Below are positions 1 to 7,782 of a DNA stretch of 64,000 bases, piece by piece. The notes below the pieces were generated by a model. The model was not told the DNA's origin, did no database searches, and saw nothing but the letters and a program-made list of their open reading frames with translations. The translations under genes and the position numbers were made by a program. This DNA is from Bacillus methanolicus (GTDB lineage Bacteria > Bacillota > Bacilli > Bacillales > Cytobacillaceae), in NCBI RefSeq assembly GCF_008764295.1, contig NZ_VTQX01000014.1, positions 39,024-103,023 on the forward strand. Reading direction: 5' to 3'. Within the stretch, counting starts at the first letter, position 1. Every line of letters starts with the position of its first letter.

Positions 1-2
1 CC

Positions 3-137
3 GTGATCAGGCATATGGAGGAGGGAGATGAAATTTTATTTTTAGAATCTTTGTTCACCGATTCTATCATCATCCTCCTATACCTCATTATCAGTTTTGC
101 TTTACTTATTATACTTTTTAAAAGAAAAGAAAGCTGA
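3..137 (+). CDS. C-terminal end of a small single-pass membrane protein (partial)
   Basis: The open frame runs in from the left edge and stops at TGA 135-137. It encodes an acidic stretch (MEEGDEILFLES) followed by one hydrophobic segment of about 20 residues rich in Ile and Leu, and a basic tail (FKRKES), the layout of a single-pass membrane protein with its tail in the cytoplasm. An ATG at 15 could be the start of a 40-residue protein, but no ribosome binding site precedes it, so the gene may begin outside the window. I do not recognise the family. Confidence 0.35.
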   Translation: MIRHMEEGDEILFLESLFTDSIIILLYLIISFALLIILFKRKES

Positions 138-246
138 ACCACAGAAAATACGATTATTTCTTTTACTTGATAAACGGCTATACCTCGTTACCCTTCATAC
201 ATATTGTATTATGACAGTCTTAATCGTATACAAGGAGGTGAAGAGG

Positions 247-522
247 GTGGTAAGATCTCCGCGCTTTTGTTTGTTCCCTCGTTATAATTGGTGCGGTCCG
301 GGATGCAGTGGTCCAGGAACCCCTATCAACGCTGTCGATCAGGCTTGCCAACAACATGATTTTTGCTATCAATGGACAAGGGATCGCTGCCGTTGTGACC
401 GTGAGTTTATTGAACGACTCAAACCATTGCAAAACCGTTTCACAGAGGAAGGGAGACATGCGCGAATTCTGTCTCAACATATGAAAATCGTTCGAGGAGT
501 TAATTGTCTTTTTAAAAATTAA
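247..522 (+). CDS. Small phospholipase A2-like protein
   Basis: This 91-residue protein carries the two hallmarks of the phospholipase A2 fold. A calcium-loop-like segment rich in Cys and Gly lies at residues 13-24 (YNWCGPGCSGPG), and the catalytic helix motif DQACQQHDFCY lies at 31-41 with the His37-Asp38 pair. Such enzymes hydrolyse the sn-2 ester of phospholipids. The minimal cysteine-rich form recalls the viral and bacterial short PLA2-like families rather than large secreted enzymes. I chose GTG 247 because AAGGAGGTG lies just upstream at 231-239; an in-frame ATG at 211 has no such site. No signal peptide is visible from GTG 247, so location and substrate are uncertain. Confidence 0.7.
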   Translation: MVRSPRFCLFPRYNWCGPGCSGPGTPINAVDQACQQHDFCYQWTRDRCRCDREFIERLKPLQNRFTEEGRHARILSQHMKIVRGVNCLFKN

Positions 523-652
523 TGCGTAATCATTCTGTTCTATTAAAAGAAGTTCTATCTTAGCAAAATTAGTTCATATAAAAAATTAACTAGAAAAGAA
601 ACGTTCAACACAGAAAAATAAGAAGAATAATAACATATGAATTGCAAAGTGC

Positions 653-685
653 AGGCCTTTCGCTTCGAAACAAAGCAAAAGGCCT
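653..685. terminator. Hairpin downstream of the epimerase gene
   Basis: AGGCCTTT-c-GCTT pairs with AAGC-a-AAAGGCCT around a short loop, a 12-bp stem with one mismatch. It lies just past the stop codon of the reverse-strand gene at 693-1661. The flanks lack a clean U-run, so it may be an mRNA 3' end stabiliser rather than a classical intrinsic terminator. Confidence 0.5.
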
Positions 686-692
686 TAGCAGT

Positions 693-1661
693 TTATGTCC
701 ACCACATATCAGAGATAGCTTCTTTAAATATTAATGGCTTTAATGTATTCACTGCTTTTGATAATCCTTCATCAATCGACATAAGACCATCTTCATGTTC
801 AATACTGACGACATAGTCATAATCGTATAGACGGAGGACGCTCAGCATGTCAGCCCAAACTTTAGCATCGTGCCCGTAACCAACCGTACGAAAATACCAA
901 GAACGATTTTTCATATCGACATAGGAGGTCATATCCGTAATTCCATTCCGATTTAAAACAGGCTGATCGATGGTTGTATCTTTAGCATGAAAATGATAAA
1001 TTGCTTGTTCGCGACCTAATATTTTAATTGCCTCAACCGGATCAATTCCCTGCCACCACATATGGCTAGGATCAAGATTTGCTCCGATTGCTTCCCCACA
1101 TTCTTTTCTTAATCGAAGAAGAGTGGCGGGTGTATGGACAGAAAACCCGCCATGTAACTCAAGTCCAATTTTTACTTGATGCTGCTCAGCAAAACGGGCT
1201 TTTTCTTTCCAGTAAGGAATTATTTTTTCTTCCCATTGCCATTTTAAAATCTCTTGAAAATCATTTGGCCAAGGAGCAACTGGCCAATTGGGAAATTTTG
1301 CGTTTTCGTGATCACCAGGACAACCGGAAAAAGTATTGACAACAGGAATATTTAAGCTACTTGCTAACTGGATTGTTTTTGTTATTAACTCATCTGCTTC
1401 TTCACGTATCTTTTTTTGTGGGTGAAGTGGATTGGAATGACAACTTAAAGCGCTTACAATCAGGCCGCGACTTAACACTTTATCGATAAAATCCTTTTGC
1501 TTTTCCTTATTACCTAGCAACTCATCGACGTTACAATGTGCATTCCCAGGATAGCCACCTGTTCCAATTTCAATAGCTTCAATTCCCATTGCCGCTACAT
1601 GATCTAACATTTCCTCCAAGCCTTTATCCGAATACAATACAGTAAAAACACCTAATTTCAT
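693..1661 (-). CDS. Sugar phosphate isomerase/epimerase (xylose isomerase-like TIM barrel)
   Basis: The 322-residue protein belongs to the AP-endonuclease-2/xylose isomerase-like TIM-barrel family (IolE/IolI/YcjR relatives). The usual metal-binding stretches are visible in order: IGLELHGG (Glu), NLDPSHMWWQG (Asp, His), YHFHAKDT (His) and VSIEHED (Glu). Such enzymes isomerise, epimerise, dehydrate or cleave keto-sugars using a divalent metal. It diverges from the lacI gene, with an operator palindrome at 1687-1700 placed between its -10 box and its ribosome binding site (TAAGGAGGG). Co-regulation with the dehydrogenases next door suggests catabolism of a sugar or inositol-like compound; the exact substrate cannot be read from sequence. 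Confidence 0.85.
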   Translation of the reverse strand: MKLGVFTVLYSDKGLEEMLDHVAAMGIEAIEIGTGGYPGNAHCNVDELLGNKEKQKDFIDKVLSRGLIVSALSCHSNPLHPQKKIREEADELITKTIQLASSLNIPVVNTFSGCPGDHENAKFPNWPVAPWPNDFQEILKWQWEEKIIPYWKEKARFAEQHQVKIGLELHGGFSVHTPATLLRLRKECGEAIGANLDPSHMWWQGIDPVEAIKILGREQAIYHFHAKDTTIDQPVLNRNGITDMTSYVDMKNRSWYFRTVGYGHDAKVWADMLSVLRLYDYDYVVSIEHEDGLMSIDEGLSKAVNTLKPLIFKEAISDMWWT

Positions 1662-1686
1662 AAAATTTAACCCTCCTTATAACTTA

Positions 1687-1700
1687 TGTAATCCGTTACA
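1687..1700. promoter_or_regulatory. LacI-family operator 1 (upstream of reverse-strand epimerase)
   Basis: TGTAATCCGTTACA is a near-palindrome. It lies 4 bases past a reverse-strand -10 box (TATAAT, forward coordinates 1705-1710), so a bound repressor would cover the transcription start. Read on the opposite strand it is identical to the operator at 3918-3931. Confidence 0.75.
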
Positions 1701-1768
1701 TTTGATTATAACAAAAAAAATTTGAAATAATAATTAAAACTCTCAATATAATAACTTTTTTTTGATGA

Positions 1769-1797
1769 TTGACAAAGTAGAGAATTAATTTTACAAT
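1769..1797 (+). promoter_or_regulatory. Promoter of the lacI gene
   Basis: TTGACA at 1769-1774 and TACAAT at 1792-1797 are separated by 17 bases, an almost consensus sigma-A promoter. The predicted start lies on the operator that begins at 1804. Confidence 0.75.
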
Positions 1798-1803
1798 TTG
1801 TTT

Positions 1804-1817
1804 TGTAATCGATTACA
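1804..1817. promoter_or_regulatory. LacI-family operator 2 (autoregulation site)
   Basis: TGTAATCGATTACA is a perfect 14-bp palindrome with the central CG typical of LacI-family operators. It begins 7 bases after the -10 box and lies 29 bases before the lacI start codon, so it predicts negative autoregulation. Confidence 0.8.
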
Positions 1818-1846
1818 TGACTATAAGTTTGAAAGCAGGATGTTTG

Positions 1847-2836
1847 ATGGCAAATATACAGGAAGTAGCGCAAAAAGCTGGAGTTTCAGTTGCTACCGTT
1901 TCAAGAGTGTTAAATAACAATTCAACTGTAAGTCCAAGCACTAGATTAAAAGTTGAAAATGCAATAAAAGAATTAAATTATGAACCGAGTATGCTCGGAA
2001 GAAATTTGCGAAATTCGGAGAGCCGTCTTTTATTAGTGCTGATTCCAAGCATTTCAAACCCCTTTTATACGGAAATTATAAATGGCATTCAAAATACCGC
2101 GATTGCTCATCAATACAATATTCTTCTGTGTGAGACTAATTCGAATCCAGAACGTGAAAATATCTATTTTAATATGGTAAAAAACAAATTGGCAGATGGT
2201 GTCATTTCTATGGATCCTACAGTCAATATGCAAAAATTGATTGAGCTTGCTGAAAACCATTCTATTATTTTATGTAGTGAGTATGATGAAAGCAATGTAA
2301 TTCCGTATGTAAGTATTGACAATGAAATGGCCGCTTATCACGCAGTTAAGCATTTGATTAAAATAGGCAATGAAAAAATCGCACTTATCAATTCAGACGA
2401 AAAGTTTCTTTATGCAAGACAGAGAAGAAGTGGCTACGAAAGAGCTTTGGCTGAATTCAATCTACCGCTGCGCAAGGAATGGATCTATAATACAACCCAG
2501 CTTGATTTCCAAGACGGAGTGCAAGCGATGAGAATGCTTCTGAAATTAAAAGAAAAGCCATCTGCAATCTTTGCAGTATCAGATACTTTGGCAATTGGGG
2601 CTTTAAAGGAAATGAACGCATCAGGGTTAAAAGCTCCTGATGATATTGCTGTCGTCGGCTTTGATAATATTAGTTTCTCCAATATGACAAATCCAACTTT
2701 GACTACGGTTGCTCAACCAATGTACAAAATGGGTTGTACTGCTGCGACCATGTTAATTAATAGTATTCATGAAAATAAAGCGGAAAGCATTTTGTTAGAT
2801 CATGAATTGATTATTCGTGAATCGACAATGGGTTAA
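1847..2836 (+). CDS. LacI family transcriptional regulator
   Basis: The 329-residue protein begins with a LacI helix-turn-helix and hinge (IQEVAQKAGVSVATVSRVLN, residues about 4-23), followed by a periplasmic-binding-protein-like effector domain to the C-terminus (SIDNEMAAYHAV and VVGFDN motifs). ATG 1847 was chosen because it starts right at the HTH and has AGGA upstream; an in-frame start at 1817 lies inside the operator. It probably represses the epimerase at 693, itself, and the operon starting at 4030, since all three share the TGTAA-N4-TTACA box. The effector is presumably the imported sugar or an intermediate (inference). Confidence 0.92.
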   Translation: MANIQEVAQKAGVSVATVSRVLNNNSTVSPSTRLKVENAIKELNYEPSMLGRNLRNSESRLLLVLIPSISNPFYTEIINGIQNTAIAHQYNILLCETNSNPERENIYFNMVKNKLADGVISMDPTVNMQKLIELAENHSIILCSEYDESNVIPYVSIDNEMAAYHAVKHLIKIGNEKIALINSDEKFLYARQRRSGYERALAEFNLPLRKEWIYNTTQLDFQDGVQAMRMLLKLKEKPSAIFAVSDTLAIGALKEMNASGLKAPDDIAVVGFDNISFSNMTNPTLTTVAQPMYKMGCTAATMLINSIHENKAESILLDHELIIRESTMG

Positions 2837-2850
2837 GGAGGTTACAAAGA

Positions 2851-3855
2851 ATGGGGATTTCAGTAGGGATTATTGGCTGCGGCTCCATCACGAAGCATCG
2901 CCATGCACCAGAGTATAAAGCAAATCCTTATGTTGATCGTTTAGTTTTCTTTGATCATAATCAGGAACGTGCAATGGCGTTAGCCGAAAAATTTGCTGGC
3001 CATGCGGTTCAGTCTGTAGAGGAGCTTTATCAAGATCGGACGATTGCGGCAATCAGTGTTTGCTCAACCAATGATGTACACCATATTCATTCGATTCAAG
3101 CATTATTACACGATAAGCATGTCTTATGTGAAAAACCACTAGCAATCAGCATAAAACATGCTGAAGAAATACTCGAAGCACAAAAGAAGTCAGGAAAAAA
3201 ATTAATGGTTGCTCATAACCAACGCTTTACCGAGGCTCATAAAAAGGCAAAAGAATTAATTGATAGCAAGCAACTGGGTGAAGTCTTAACTTTTACAACT
3301 ACTTTTGGTCACCAAGGTCCTGAATCATGGGGTGTTAATAAAAGTAATTCTACCTGGTTCTTTAAGAAAGCTCGTTCTTATTCGGGCGTTGCAGGCGATT
3401 TAGGGATCCATAAAATCGATTTAATTCATTATCTATTGAACGATGAGATCGCTGAAGTCCATGCTTTCCATAGCGCATTAGATAAAGTAGACGAAAATGG
3501 AGAGCCAATAGAAGTATGCGACAACGTTGTCTGTGCGCTAAAAACAAAAAAAGGACGTCTGGGAACCGCTTCCTTCTCTTGGACATATTATGGTGCCGAA
3601 GATAATTCTACAGCGATTTATTGTCAAAAAGGGATCATAAAAATCTATCATGATCCGAAAGCACCGTTAATTATTGAAACAAAAGATGGAGAAGTGTGCA
3701 AATATCAATTTGATTCCATTCAGACGAATGACAATCAAACTAACAGTGGGGTTATTAATGCCTTTGTTGATGCAATTGTTCATGATAAAGAACCAGAAGT
3801 TACAGGAGAAGACGCAATAGCTACTTTAAGGGTCATTGAAAAAATACTAACATAA
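2851..3855 (+). CDS. Gfo/Idh/MocA family oxidoreductase (copy A)
   Basis: The 334-residue NAD(P)-dependent dehydrogenase has an N-terminal Rossmann motif (GIIGCGSITKHRHAP, residues 7-21) and the family's CEKPLA active-site stretch near residue 95 with its conserved Lys. The GDLGIHKIDLIHYL helix near 180 supplies the catalytic His. It starts 14 bases after lacI behind AAGGAGG, so the two are probably cotranscribed. Relatives oxidise myo-inositol, glucose, 1,5-anhydro-sugars or levoglucosan. The presence of a second such dehydrogenase at 4851 suggests an oxidation-then-reduction scheme. Confidence 0.88.
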   Translation: MGISVGIIGCGSITKHRHAPEYKANPYVDRLVFFDHNQERAMALAEKFAGHAVQSVEELYQDRTIAAISVCSTNDVHHIHSIQALLHDKHVLCEKPLAISIKHAEEILEAQKKSGKKLMVAHNQRFTEAHKKAKELIDSKQLGEVLTFTTTFGHQGPESWGVNKSNSTWFFKKARSYSGVAGDLGIHKIDLIHYLLNDEIAEVHAFHSALDKVDENGEPIEVCDNVVCALKTKKGRLGTASFSWTYYGAEDNSTAIYCQKGIIKIYHDPKAPLIIETKDGEVCKYQFDSIQTNDNQTNSGVINAFVDAIVHDKEPEVTGEDAIATLRVIEKILT

Positions 3856-3885
3856 AGTAAAAAGATCAGTCTTTTTTAAATGGAA

Positions 3886-3914
3886 TTGACGAAGTCAGAA
3901 TTTTCTTTTACTAT
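3886..3914 (+). promoter_or_regulatory. Promoter of the epimerase-dehydrogenase operon
   Basis: TTGACG at 3886-3891 and TACTAT at 3909-3914 have 17-base spacing. The operator at 3918-3931 follows at once, the same arrangement as at the lacI promoter. Confidence 0.7.
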
Positions 3915-3917
3915 AGA

Positions 3918-3931
3918 TGTAACGGATTACA
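3918..3931. promoter_or_regulatory. LacI-family operator 3
   Basis: TGTAACGGATTACA is the exact reverse complement of operator 1. It lies 4 bases downstream of the -10 box and about 100 bases before the gene at 4030, consistent with repression of the downstream catabolic operon. Confidence 0.75.
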
Positions 3932-4029
3932 TAATCAGCGATTTTACTTCTCTATAAAATTAGTAAAAGAACTGAAATATCGGAAATGTCGAATAATGAA
4001 ATCAATTACATCAATTAAAGGAGGTACGC

Positions 4030-4854
4030 ATGATAGATCAATTGGCTATTAATTCAAATACGTACCACGGCTTTTCATTGGAGGACGCGGTTAAAGGGGC
4101 AGCTAAAGCTGGATTTAAGCAAATTGAGCTTGCAGCAGTAAAAGATCATACGGCTCATGTTTTACCAGAAATGTCGGAAAAAGAATTACTTTCAATAAAG
4201 AAACTGCTACATCAATATGAAATGCGCTGTGTTGGGATAGGAGCTCATAGCAATGTGATGACGGAAGATGGCATCATTAATGTGCTCAAAAATGTCGAAT
4301 TAGCAAATTTTTTTGAGTGCAAATATATCATTACTGCCACCGGAGACCCCCATCACGATTCAGATGTCATAGAAGATGAACAAATATTAATTCGTAATCT
4401 ACTGCCAGTTATTGAGATGTGCGAAAGATTGAACAAGGTTCTCGTGATCGAAACACATGGAAATAATTACGCCACTGGAACTGCTTTAAATAGGCTTGTT
4501 CAATTGCTTTCTAGGCGAATAAAAATCAACTATGACACAGCAAATGTGCTCTTTTATGGAAATATTGAGCCGTACGATGATTTACAGGCATCAGTAGCGG
4601 AGGTTGAATTTATTCATCTGAAGGATAAACTCGGCGCTAATCAAGAATGGAATTTCCCTGCTATTGGAGATGGAAATATTAATTTCCTAAGAATTTTCCA
4701 GATACTTGAACGCGCAAATTATAAGGGACCGATCAGTGTGGAAATCGAATTTACTCCTGAGGGGCCGAGTGGCCTTGATGTGGTGAACGATAGCGTTCAA
4801 CGTTCCTTCCACTATCTTTCTACCATTCTAAGTAAACTGGGAGGAGTAAGATGA
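4030..4854 (+). CDS. Sugar phosphate isomerase/epimerase (second TIM barrel)
   Basis: The 274-residue xylose isomerase-like TIM barrel is distinct from the one at 693. Metal-site stretches are recognisable: LVIETHGNN (Glu), INYDTANVLFYG (Asp), FIHLKDK (His) and ISVEIEF (Glu). It starts at ATG 4030 after AAAGGAGG, and its last 4 bases (ATGA) overlap the next dehydrogenase, so the two are translationally coupled. Family members work on keto-sugars, inosose or 3-keto-glycosides. Having two such barrels beside two Gfo/Idh/MocA enzymes argues for sequential elimination/hydration or isomerisation steps (inference). Confidence 0.85.
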   Translation: MIDQLAINSNTYHGFSLEDAVKGAAKAGFKQIELAAVKDHTAHVLPEMSEKELLSIKKLLHQYEMRCVGIGAHSNVMTEDGIINVLKNVELANFFECKYIITATGDPHHDSDVIEDEQILIRNLLPVIEMCERLNKVLVIETHGNNYATGTALNRLVQLLSRRIKINYDTANVLFYGNIEPYDDLQASVAEVEFIHLKDKLGANQEWNFPAIGDGNINFLRIFQILERANYKGPISVEIEFTPEGPSGLDVVNDSVQRSFHYLSTILSKLGGVR

Positions 4855-5855
4855 AGAACATCGGATTAGTAGGCTGGGGCTTTATTGGTAAAACTCATTT
4901 TGACGCTTATCAACAAATTGAAAGCGCTAACGTTGCTGCCGTCTTTAGCAAGAACGATGAACAAAAAATTGATGGACCTAACTGGAAAAAGGTTCGATTG
5001 GTGAAAACGTACGAAGCTCTTTTGAACGATCCGCAAATTAACATTATTGATATTTGTTTACCGACATTTTTACATGAAGAATTTATCATTAAAGCAGCAG
5101 AAGCAAAAAAAGATATTATTTGTGAAAAACCTTTGTCATTAACAGTTGAATCTGTTGAGAGGATCATAGGGGCAGTGCAACGAAATAAGGTGAGATTGTT
5201 CATTGCCCATGTGCTTCGATTTTGGCCCGAATACAAAGCAATTAAATCGTATTATGATACGGGCAAACTGAACCATATTGAATTCATCCATGCGGGAAGA
5301 TTAGGGCAAGTACCAAAATGGAACCATTGGTTTAAATATCCGGAAAAAAGTGGTGGAGCTCTCTATGATTTGCATATTCATGATATTGATTTTATTTGCT
5401 ATCTTCTTGGTGATATCAAAACTGTATATGCCGTCGGCTCAAAAAATGAAAATGGGGCATGGGATCATATTATGACCACTCTCACTTTGAAAAATGGAGC
5501 GAAGGCATTAGTTGAAGCATCGCATCGTATGCCGACAGCTTATCCGTTTTCAATGTTTTTTCGAATTCAAGGAGGAGATGCTGCGATTGATTTTCGCTTA
5601 TCGGCTGGTAACAATATCGAGAGAATCACCCAAAGTTCTGTCCACTACTACAAGAGTAATGAAAAATCTTCTATAGATATTCCTCAAGAGAATGCATTTC
5701 AAAATGAACTTTCTTACTTTATCAACTGTGTTGAAAACAATGAAGAGAATAATATTATCCCATTAAACGATGTACTTGCAACAATGAAAATGATGGAGGC
5801 CATTCAAACATCTCTGGAAAGTGAACAAATAGTGCAATTATCCTCAGTTGAATGA
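4851..5855 (+). CDS. Gfo/Idh/MocA family oxidoreductase (copy B)
   Basis: The 334-residue protein has the Rossmann motif GLVGWGFIGKTHFDAY at residues 4-19 and the CEKPLSL motif near 93. The GGALYDLHIHDIDFICYL stretch in the catalytic domain carries the conserved Asp/His pair. It overlaps the preceding TIM barrel by 4 bases. It is clearly diverged from the dehydrogenase at 2851, so the two probably act on different substrates or in opposite directions. Its stop codon lies inside a cre-like box for the transporter genes that follow. Confidence 0.88.
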   Translation: MKNIGLVGWGFIGKTHFDAYQQIESANVAAVFSKNDEQKIDGPNWKKVRLVKTYEALLNDPQINIIDICLPTFLHEEFIIKAAEAKKDIICEKPLSLTVESVERIIGAVQRNKVRLFIAHVLRFWPEYKAIKSYYDTGKLNHIEFIHAGRLGQVPKWNHWFKYPEKSGGALYDLHIHDIDFICYLLGDIKTVYAVGSKNENGAWDHIMTTLTLKNGAKALVEASHRMPTAYPFSMFFRIQGGDAAIDFRLSAGNNIERITQSSVHYYKSNEKSSIDIPQENAFQNELSYFINCVENNEENNIIPLNDVLATMKMMEAIQTSLESEQIVQLSSVE

Positions 5856-5868
5856 AAGCGCTTTAACA
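5853..5868. promoter_or_regulatory. cre box (CcpA site) upstream of the ABC transporter genes
   Basis: TGAAAGCGCTTTAACA matches the Bacillus catabolite-response consensus (TGWAANCGNTNWCA) closely and is nearly palindromic. It lies about 86 bases before the substrate-binding protein gene and overlaps the stop codon of the preceding dehydrogenase, so CcpA could repress the transporter, or block read-through into it, when preferred sugars are present. Confidence 0.65.
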
Positions 5869-5953
5869 AAGTGGAATCTTTTTCATAACGATAGTTAAAT
5901 TGTTATGAAATCGACTCAGGTAGATTACTAATAAATTTAGGGGGTTAATTTTT

Positions 5954-6937
5954 ATGAAGAAGGCGTTAAAGGTATTTTCATTATTTGTGCTAATATTGGT
6001 GCCCGTTTTAGCCGCATGCAATAATACGACAACCAGTAGTAATCCTGAAGATGAAGGAGGGGATGATAGCAGTAAAAACAAGTACAAAATCGGTATTCTT
6101 GCGCCTGCCGTTACCCATGGCTGGGTTGCTGCCGTAGCTTATCATGCTGAAGCAAGAGCAAAGGAATTGTCTGATGATATCGAGTATCAAATTCAAACGA
6201 GTTCGAACGCTGAAGAAATGACGTCACAGCTTGATGATCTCATGACATGGGGAGCAGAAGCGATTGTTGCTTTTCCGCAATGGGAAGGGATGGAAGTTCC
6301 GATTCAAAGGGCAGTTGATGCTGGAATTAAAGTAGTTAACTTTGATATTGCGATAAATGTAGATGGGGTATATCGTGTTGCTGGTGACAATGAAGATATG
6401 GGAATTCAAGGAGCAAACTATATTGTCGACAAAATTGGAACTGAAGGAAATGTGGTTATTTTAGAAGTTCCATCTTCTGGCTCCGTCTCAGAATTGAGAA
6501 AGAAAGGCTTTGTTGAAACGATCGAAAGCCTTGCTCCGGATATGAATTTATTAACCTATGCTACCCAATTTACAAGGGAGGATGGATTGAAGGATTTCGC
6601 CGATATTTTAACAAGTAATAGCCAAATTGATGCTGTTTATTCGATGGATGATGAGACGTCGATTGGTGTTTTGCAAGCTATTAAAGAAGCAGGTCGTACA
6701 GATATTCAAGTGGTTACTGGTGGCGGCGGTATGCAGGAATACTTCAAGCTGATGCCTGAAAATGAAGATATTTGGATTCAGTCTGCCCTTTATAGTCCTG
6801 CGATGGTAAAGGATGCTGTCGATATTGCGGTGAAAGTATTAAATGGAGAGTCGGTAGAAGAAGAGACGATCATCCCGACAACGATTGTCGATCGAGATAA
6901 TTATGAACAATTTTTAGATGAGGGTTCACCTTATTAA
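5954..6937 (+). CDS. Sugar ABC transporter substrate-binding lipoprotein (RbsB-like)
   Basis: The 327-residue protein has a lipoprotein signal peptide with the lipobox VLAAC and lipidated Cys22, a Ser/Asn/Asp-rich linker, and a periplasmic-binding-protein type I domain (YKIGILAPAVTHGWVAAVA onwards; VVNFDIAI and YSMDDETSIGVLQAI). This is the ribose/galactose/inositol class of receptors, anchored outside the membrane. It follows the catabolic enzymes by about 100 bases and precedes the ATPase and permease, so it should capture the island's sugar substrate. Start ATG 5954 follows GGGGG/TTAATTTTT, a modest ribosome site. Confidence 0.9.
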   Translation: MKKALKVFSLFVLILVPVLAACNNTTTSSNPEDEGGDDSSKNKYKIGILAPAVTHGWVAAVAYHAEARAKELSDDIEYQIQTSSNAEEMTSQLDDLMTWGAEAIVAFPQWEGMEVPIQRAVDAGIKVVNFDIAINVDGVYRVAGDNEDMGIQGANYIVDKIGTEGNVVILEVPSSGSVSELRKKGFVETIESLAPDMNLLTYATQFTREDGLKDFADILTSNSQIDAVYSMDDETSIGVLQAIKEAGRTDIQVVTGGGGMQEYFKLMPENEDIWIQSALYSPAMVKDAVDIAVKVLNGESVEEETIIPTTIVDRDNYEQFLDEGSPY

Positions 6938-7020
6938 GACCTTTTTAAGTTAGATGAGAGAGGGAAAGCAGCACCTGAACCCTCTCTTTTAATACATAAA
7001 CCATGTATGGAAGTGATACT

Positions 7021-7734
7021 ATGCGCATTGAGATGAATCATGTCTATAAAGCTTTTGGTCGCAACGAAGTCCTCAAAGACGTTTCTTTTTCCATAAAAGG
7101 AGGGGAAATCTGTGCTTTACTAGGGGAAAATGGAGCAGGTAAATCAACACTAATGAATATTCTCGGCGGTGTTCTCAAACAAGATTCTGGATCAATTGTT
7201 ATCAATAATTACGAAGTAAATTTTCAAACTCCAGCAGATTCGCAAAAACAGGGGATCGCTTTTATCCACCAAGAACTTAACCTAATTAATGACTTGCCAA
7301 TCTACGAAAATATGTTTCTAGGGAGGGAGCTTAAGACAAAAAGTGGCGCTCTCGATCTAGAAGAGATGAAAAAGGAAACAGCAAGAATGTTTCAGAAAAT
7401 GAAACTTGAATTAAACCCAACGACGATGGTCTATGACTTAGATGCTTCTTACAAACAGATCGTGGAAATATGCAAAGCGATGATGGCGAATGCCTCGATT
7501 ATTATTATGGATGAACCAACTACTTCTTTAACTGAACAAGAAATTGAACGAGTCTTTACCATGATGAGAACGATGAAAGAGCATGAAGTTGGGATCATTT
7601 TTATTTCTCATAAACTGAATGAAGTGATGGAGATTTGCGATCGTTTTGTCGTACTACGTGATGGCAATTTGATAACAGACGGCAATATTTCTGATGTATC
7701 GACCCATGATCTTGCACGACATATGGTCGGGTAA
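7021..7734 (+). CDS. Sugar ABC transporter ATP-binding protein, N-terminal half (gene split by in-frame TAA)
   Basis: This 237-residue piece is the first ATPase domain of an RbsA/MglA-type double ATPase. Walker A is GENGAGKST, the Q-loop is FIHQELNL, and Walker B is IIIMDEPTTSLTE with the switch His in FISHKLNEV. It ends at TAA 7732-7734 just after ARHMVG, where family members normally read on through a linker into the second domain. The frame stays open after the stop and continues as the gene at 7783 without a shift, so one substitution or a genuine split explains it. ATG 7021 is preferred over 7003 because GGAAGTG lies 6 bases upstream. The signature motif here is degenerate, as is usual for domain 1 of this class. 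Confidence 0.8.
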   Translation: MRIEMNHVYKAFGRNEVLKDVSFSIKGGEICALLGENGAGKSTLMNILGGVLKQDSGSIVINNYEVNFQTPADSQKQGIAFIHQELNLINDLPIYENMFLGRELKTKSGALDLEEMKKETARMFQKMKLELNPTTMVYDLDASYKQIVEICKAMMANASIIIMDEPTTSLTEQEIERVFTMMRTMKEHEVGIIFISHKLNEVMEICDRFVVLRDGNLITDGNISDVSTHDLARHMVG

Positions 7735-7782
7735 GATGTCAGAACCGAGTCATTAAGACGAGAGAAAAAGCTAGGGGAAGAA

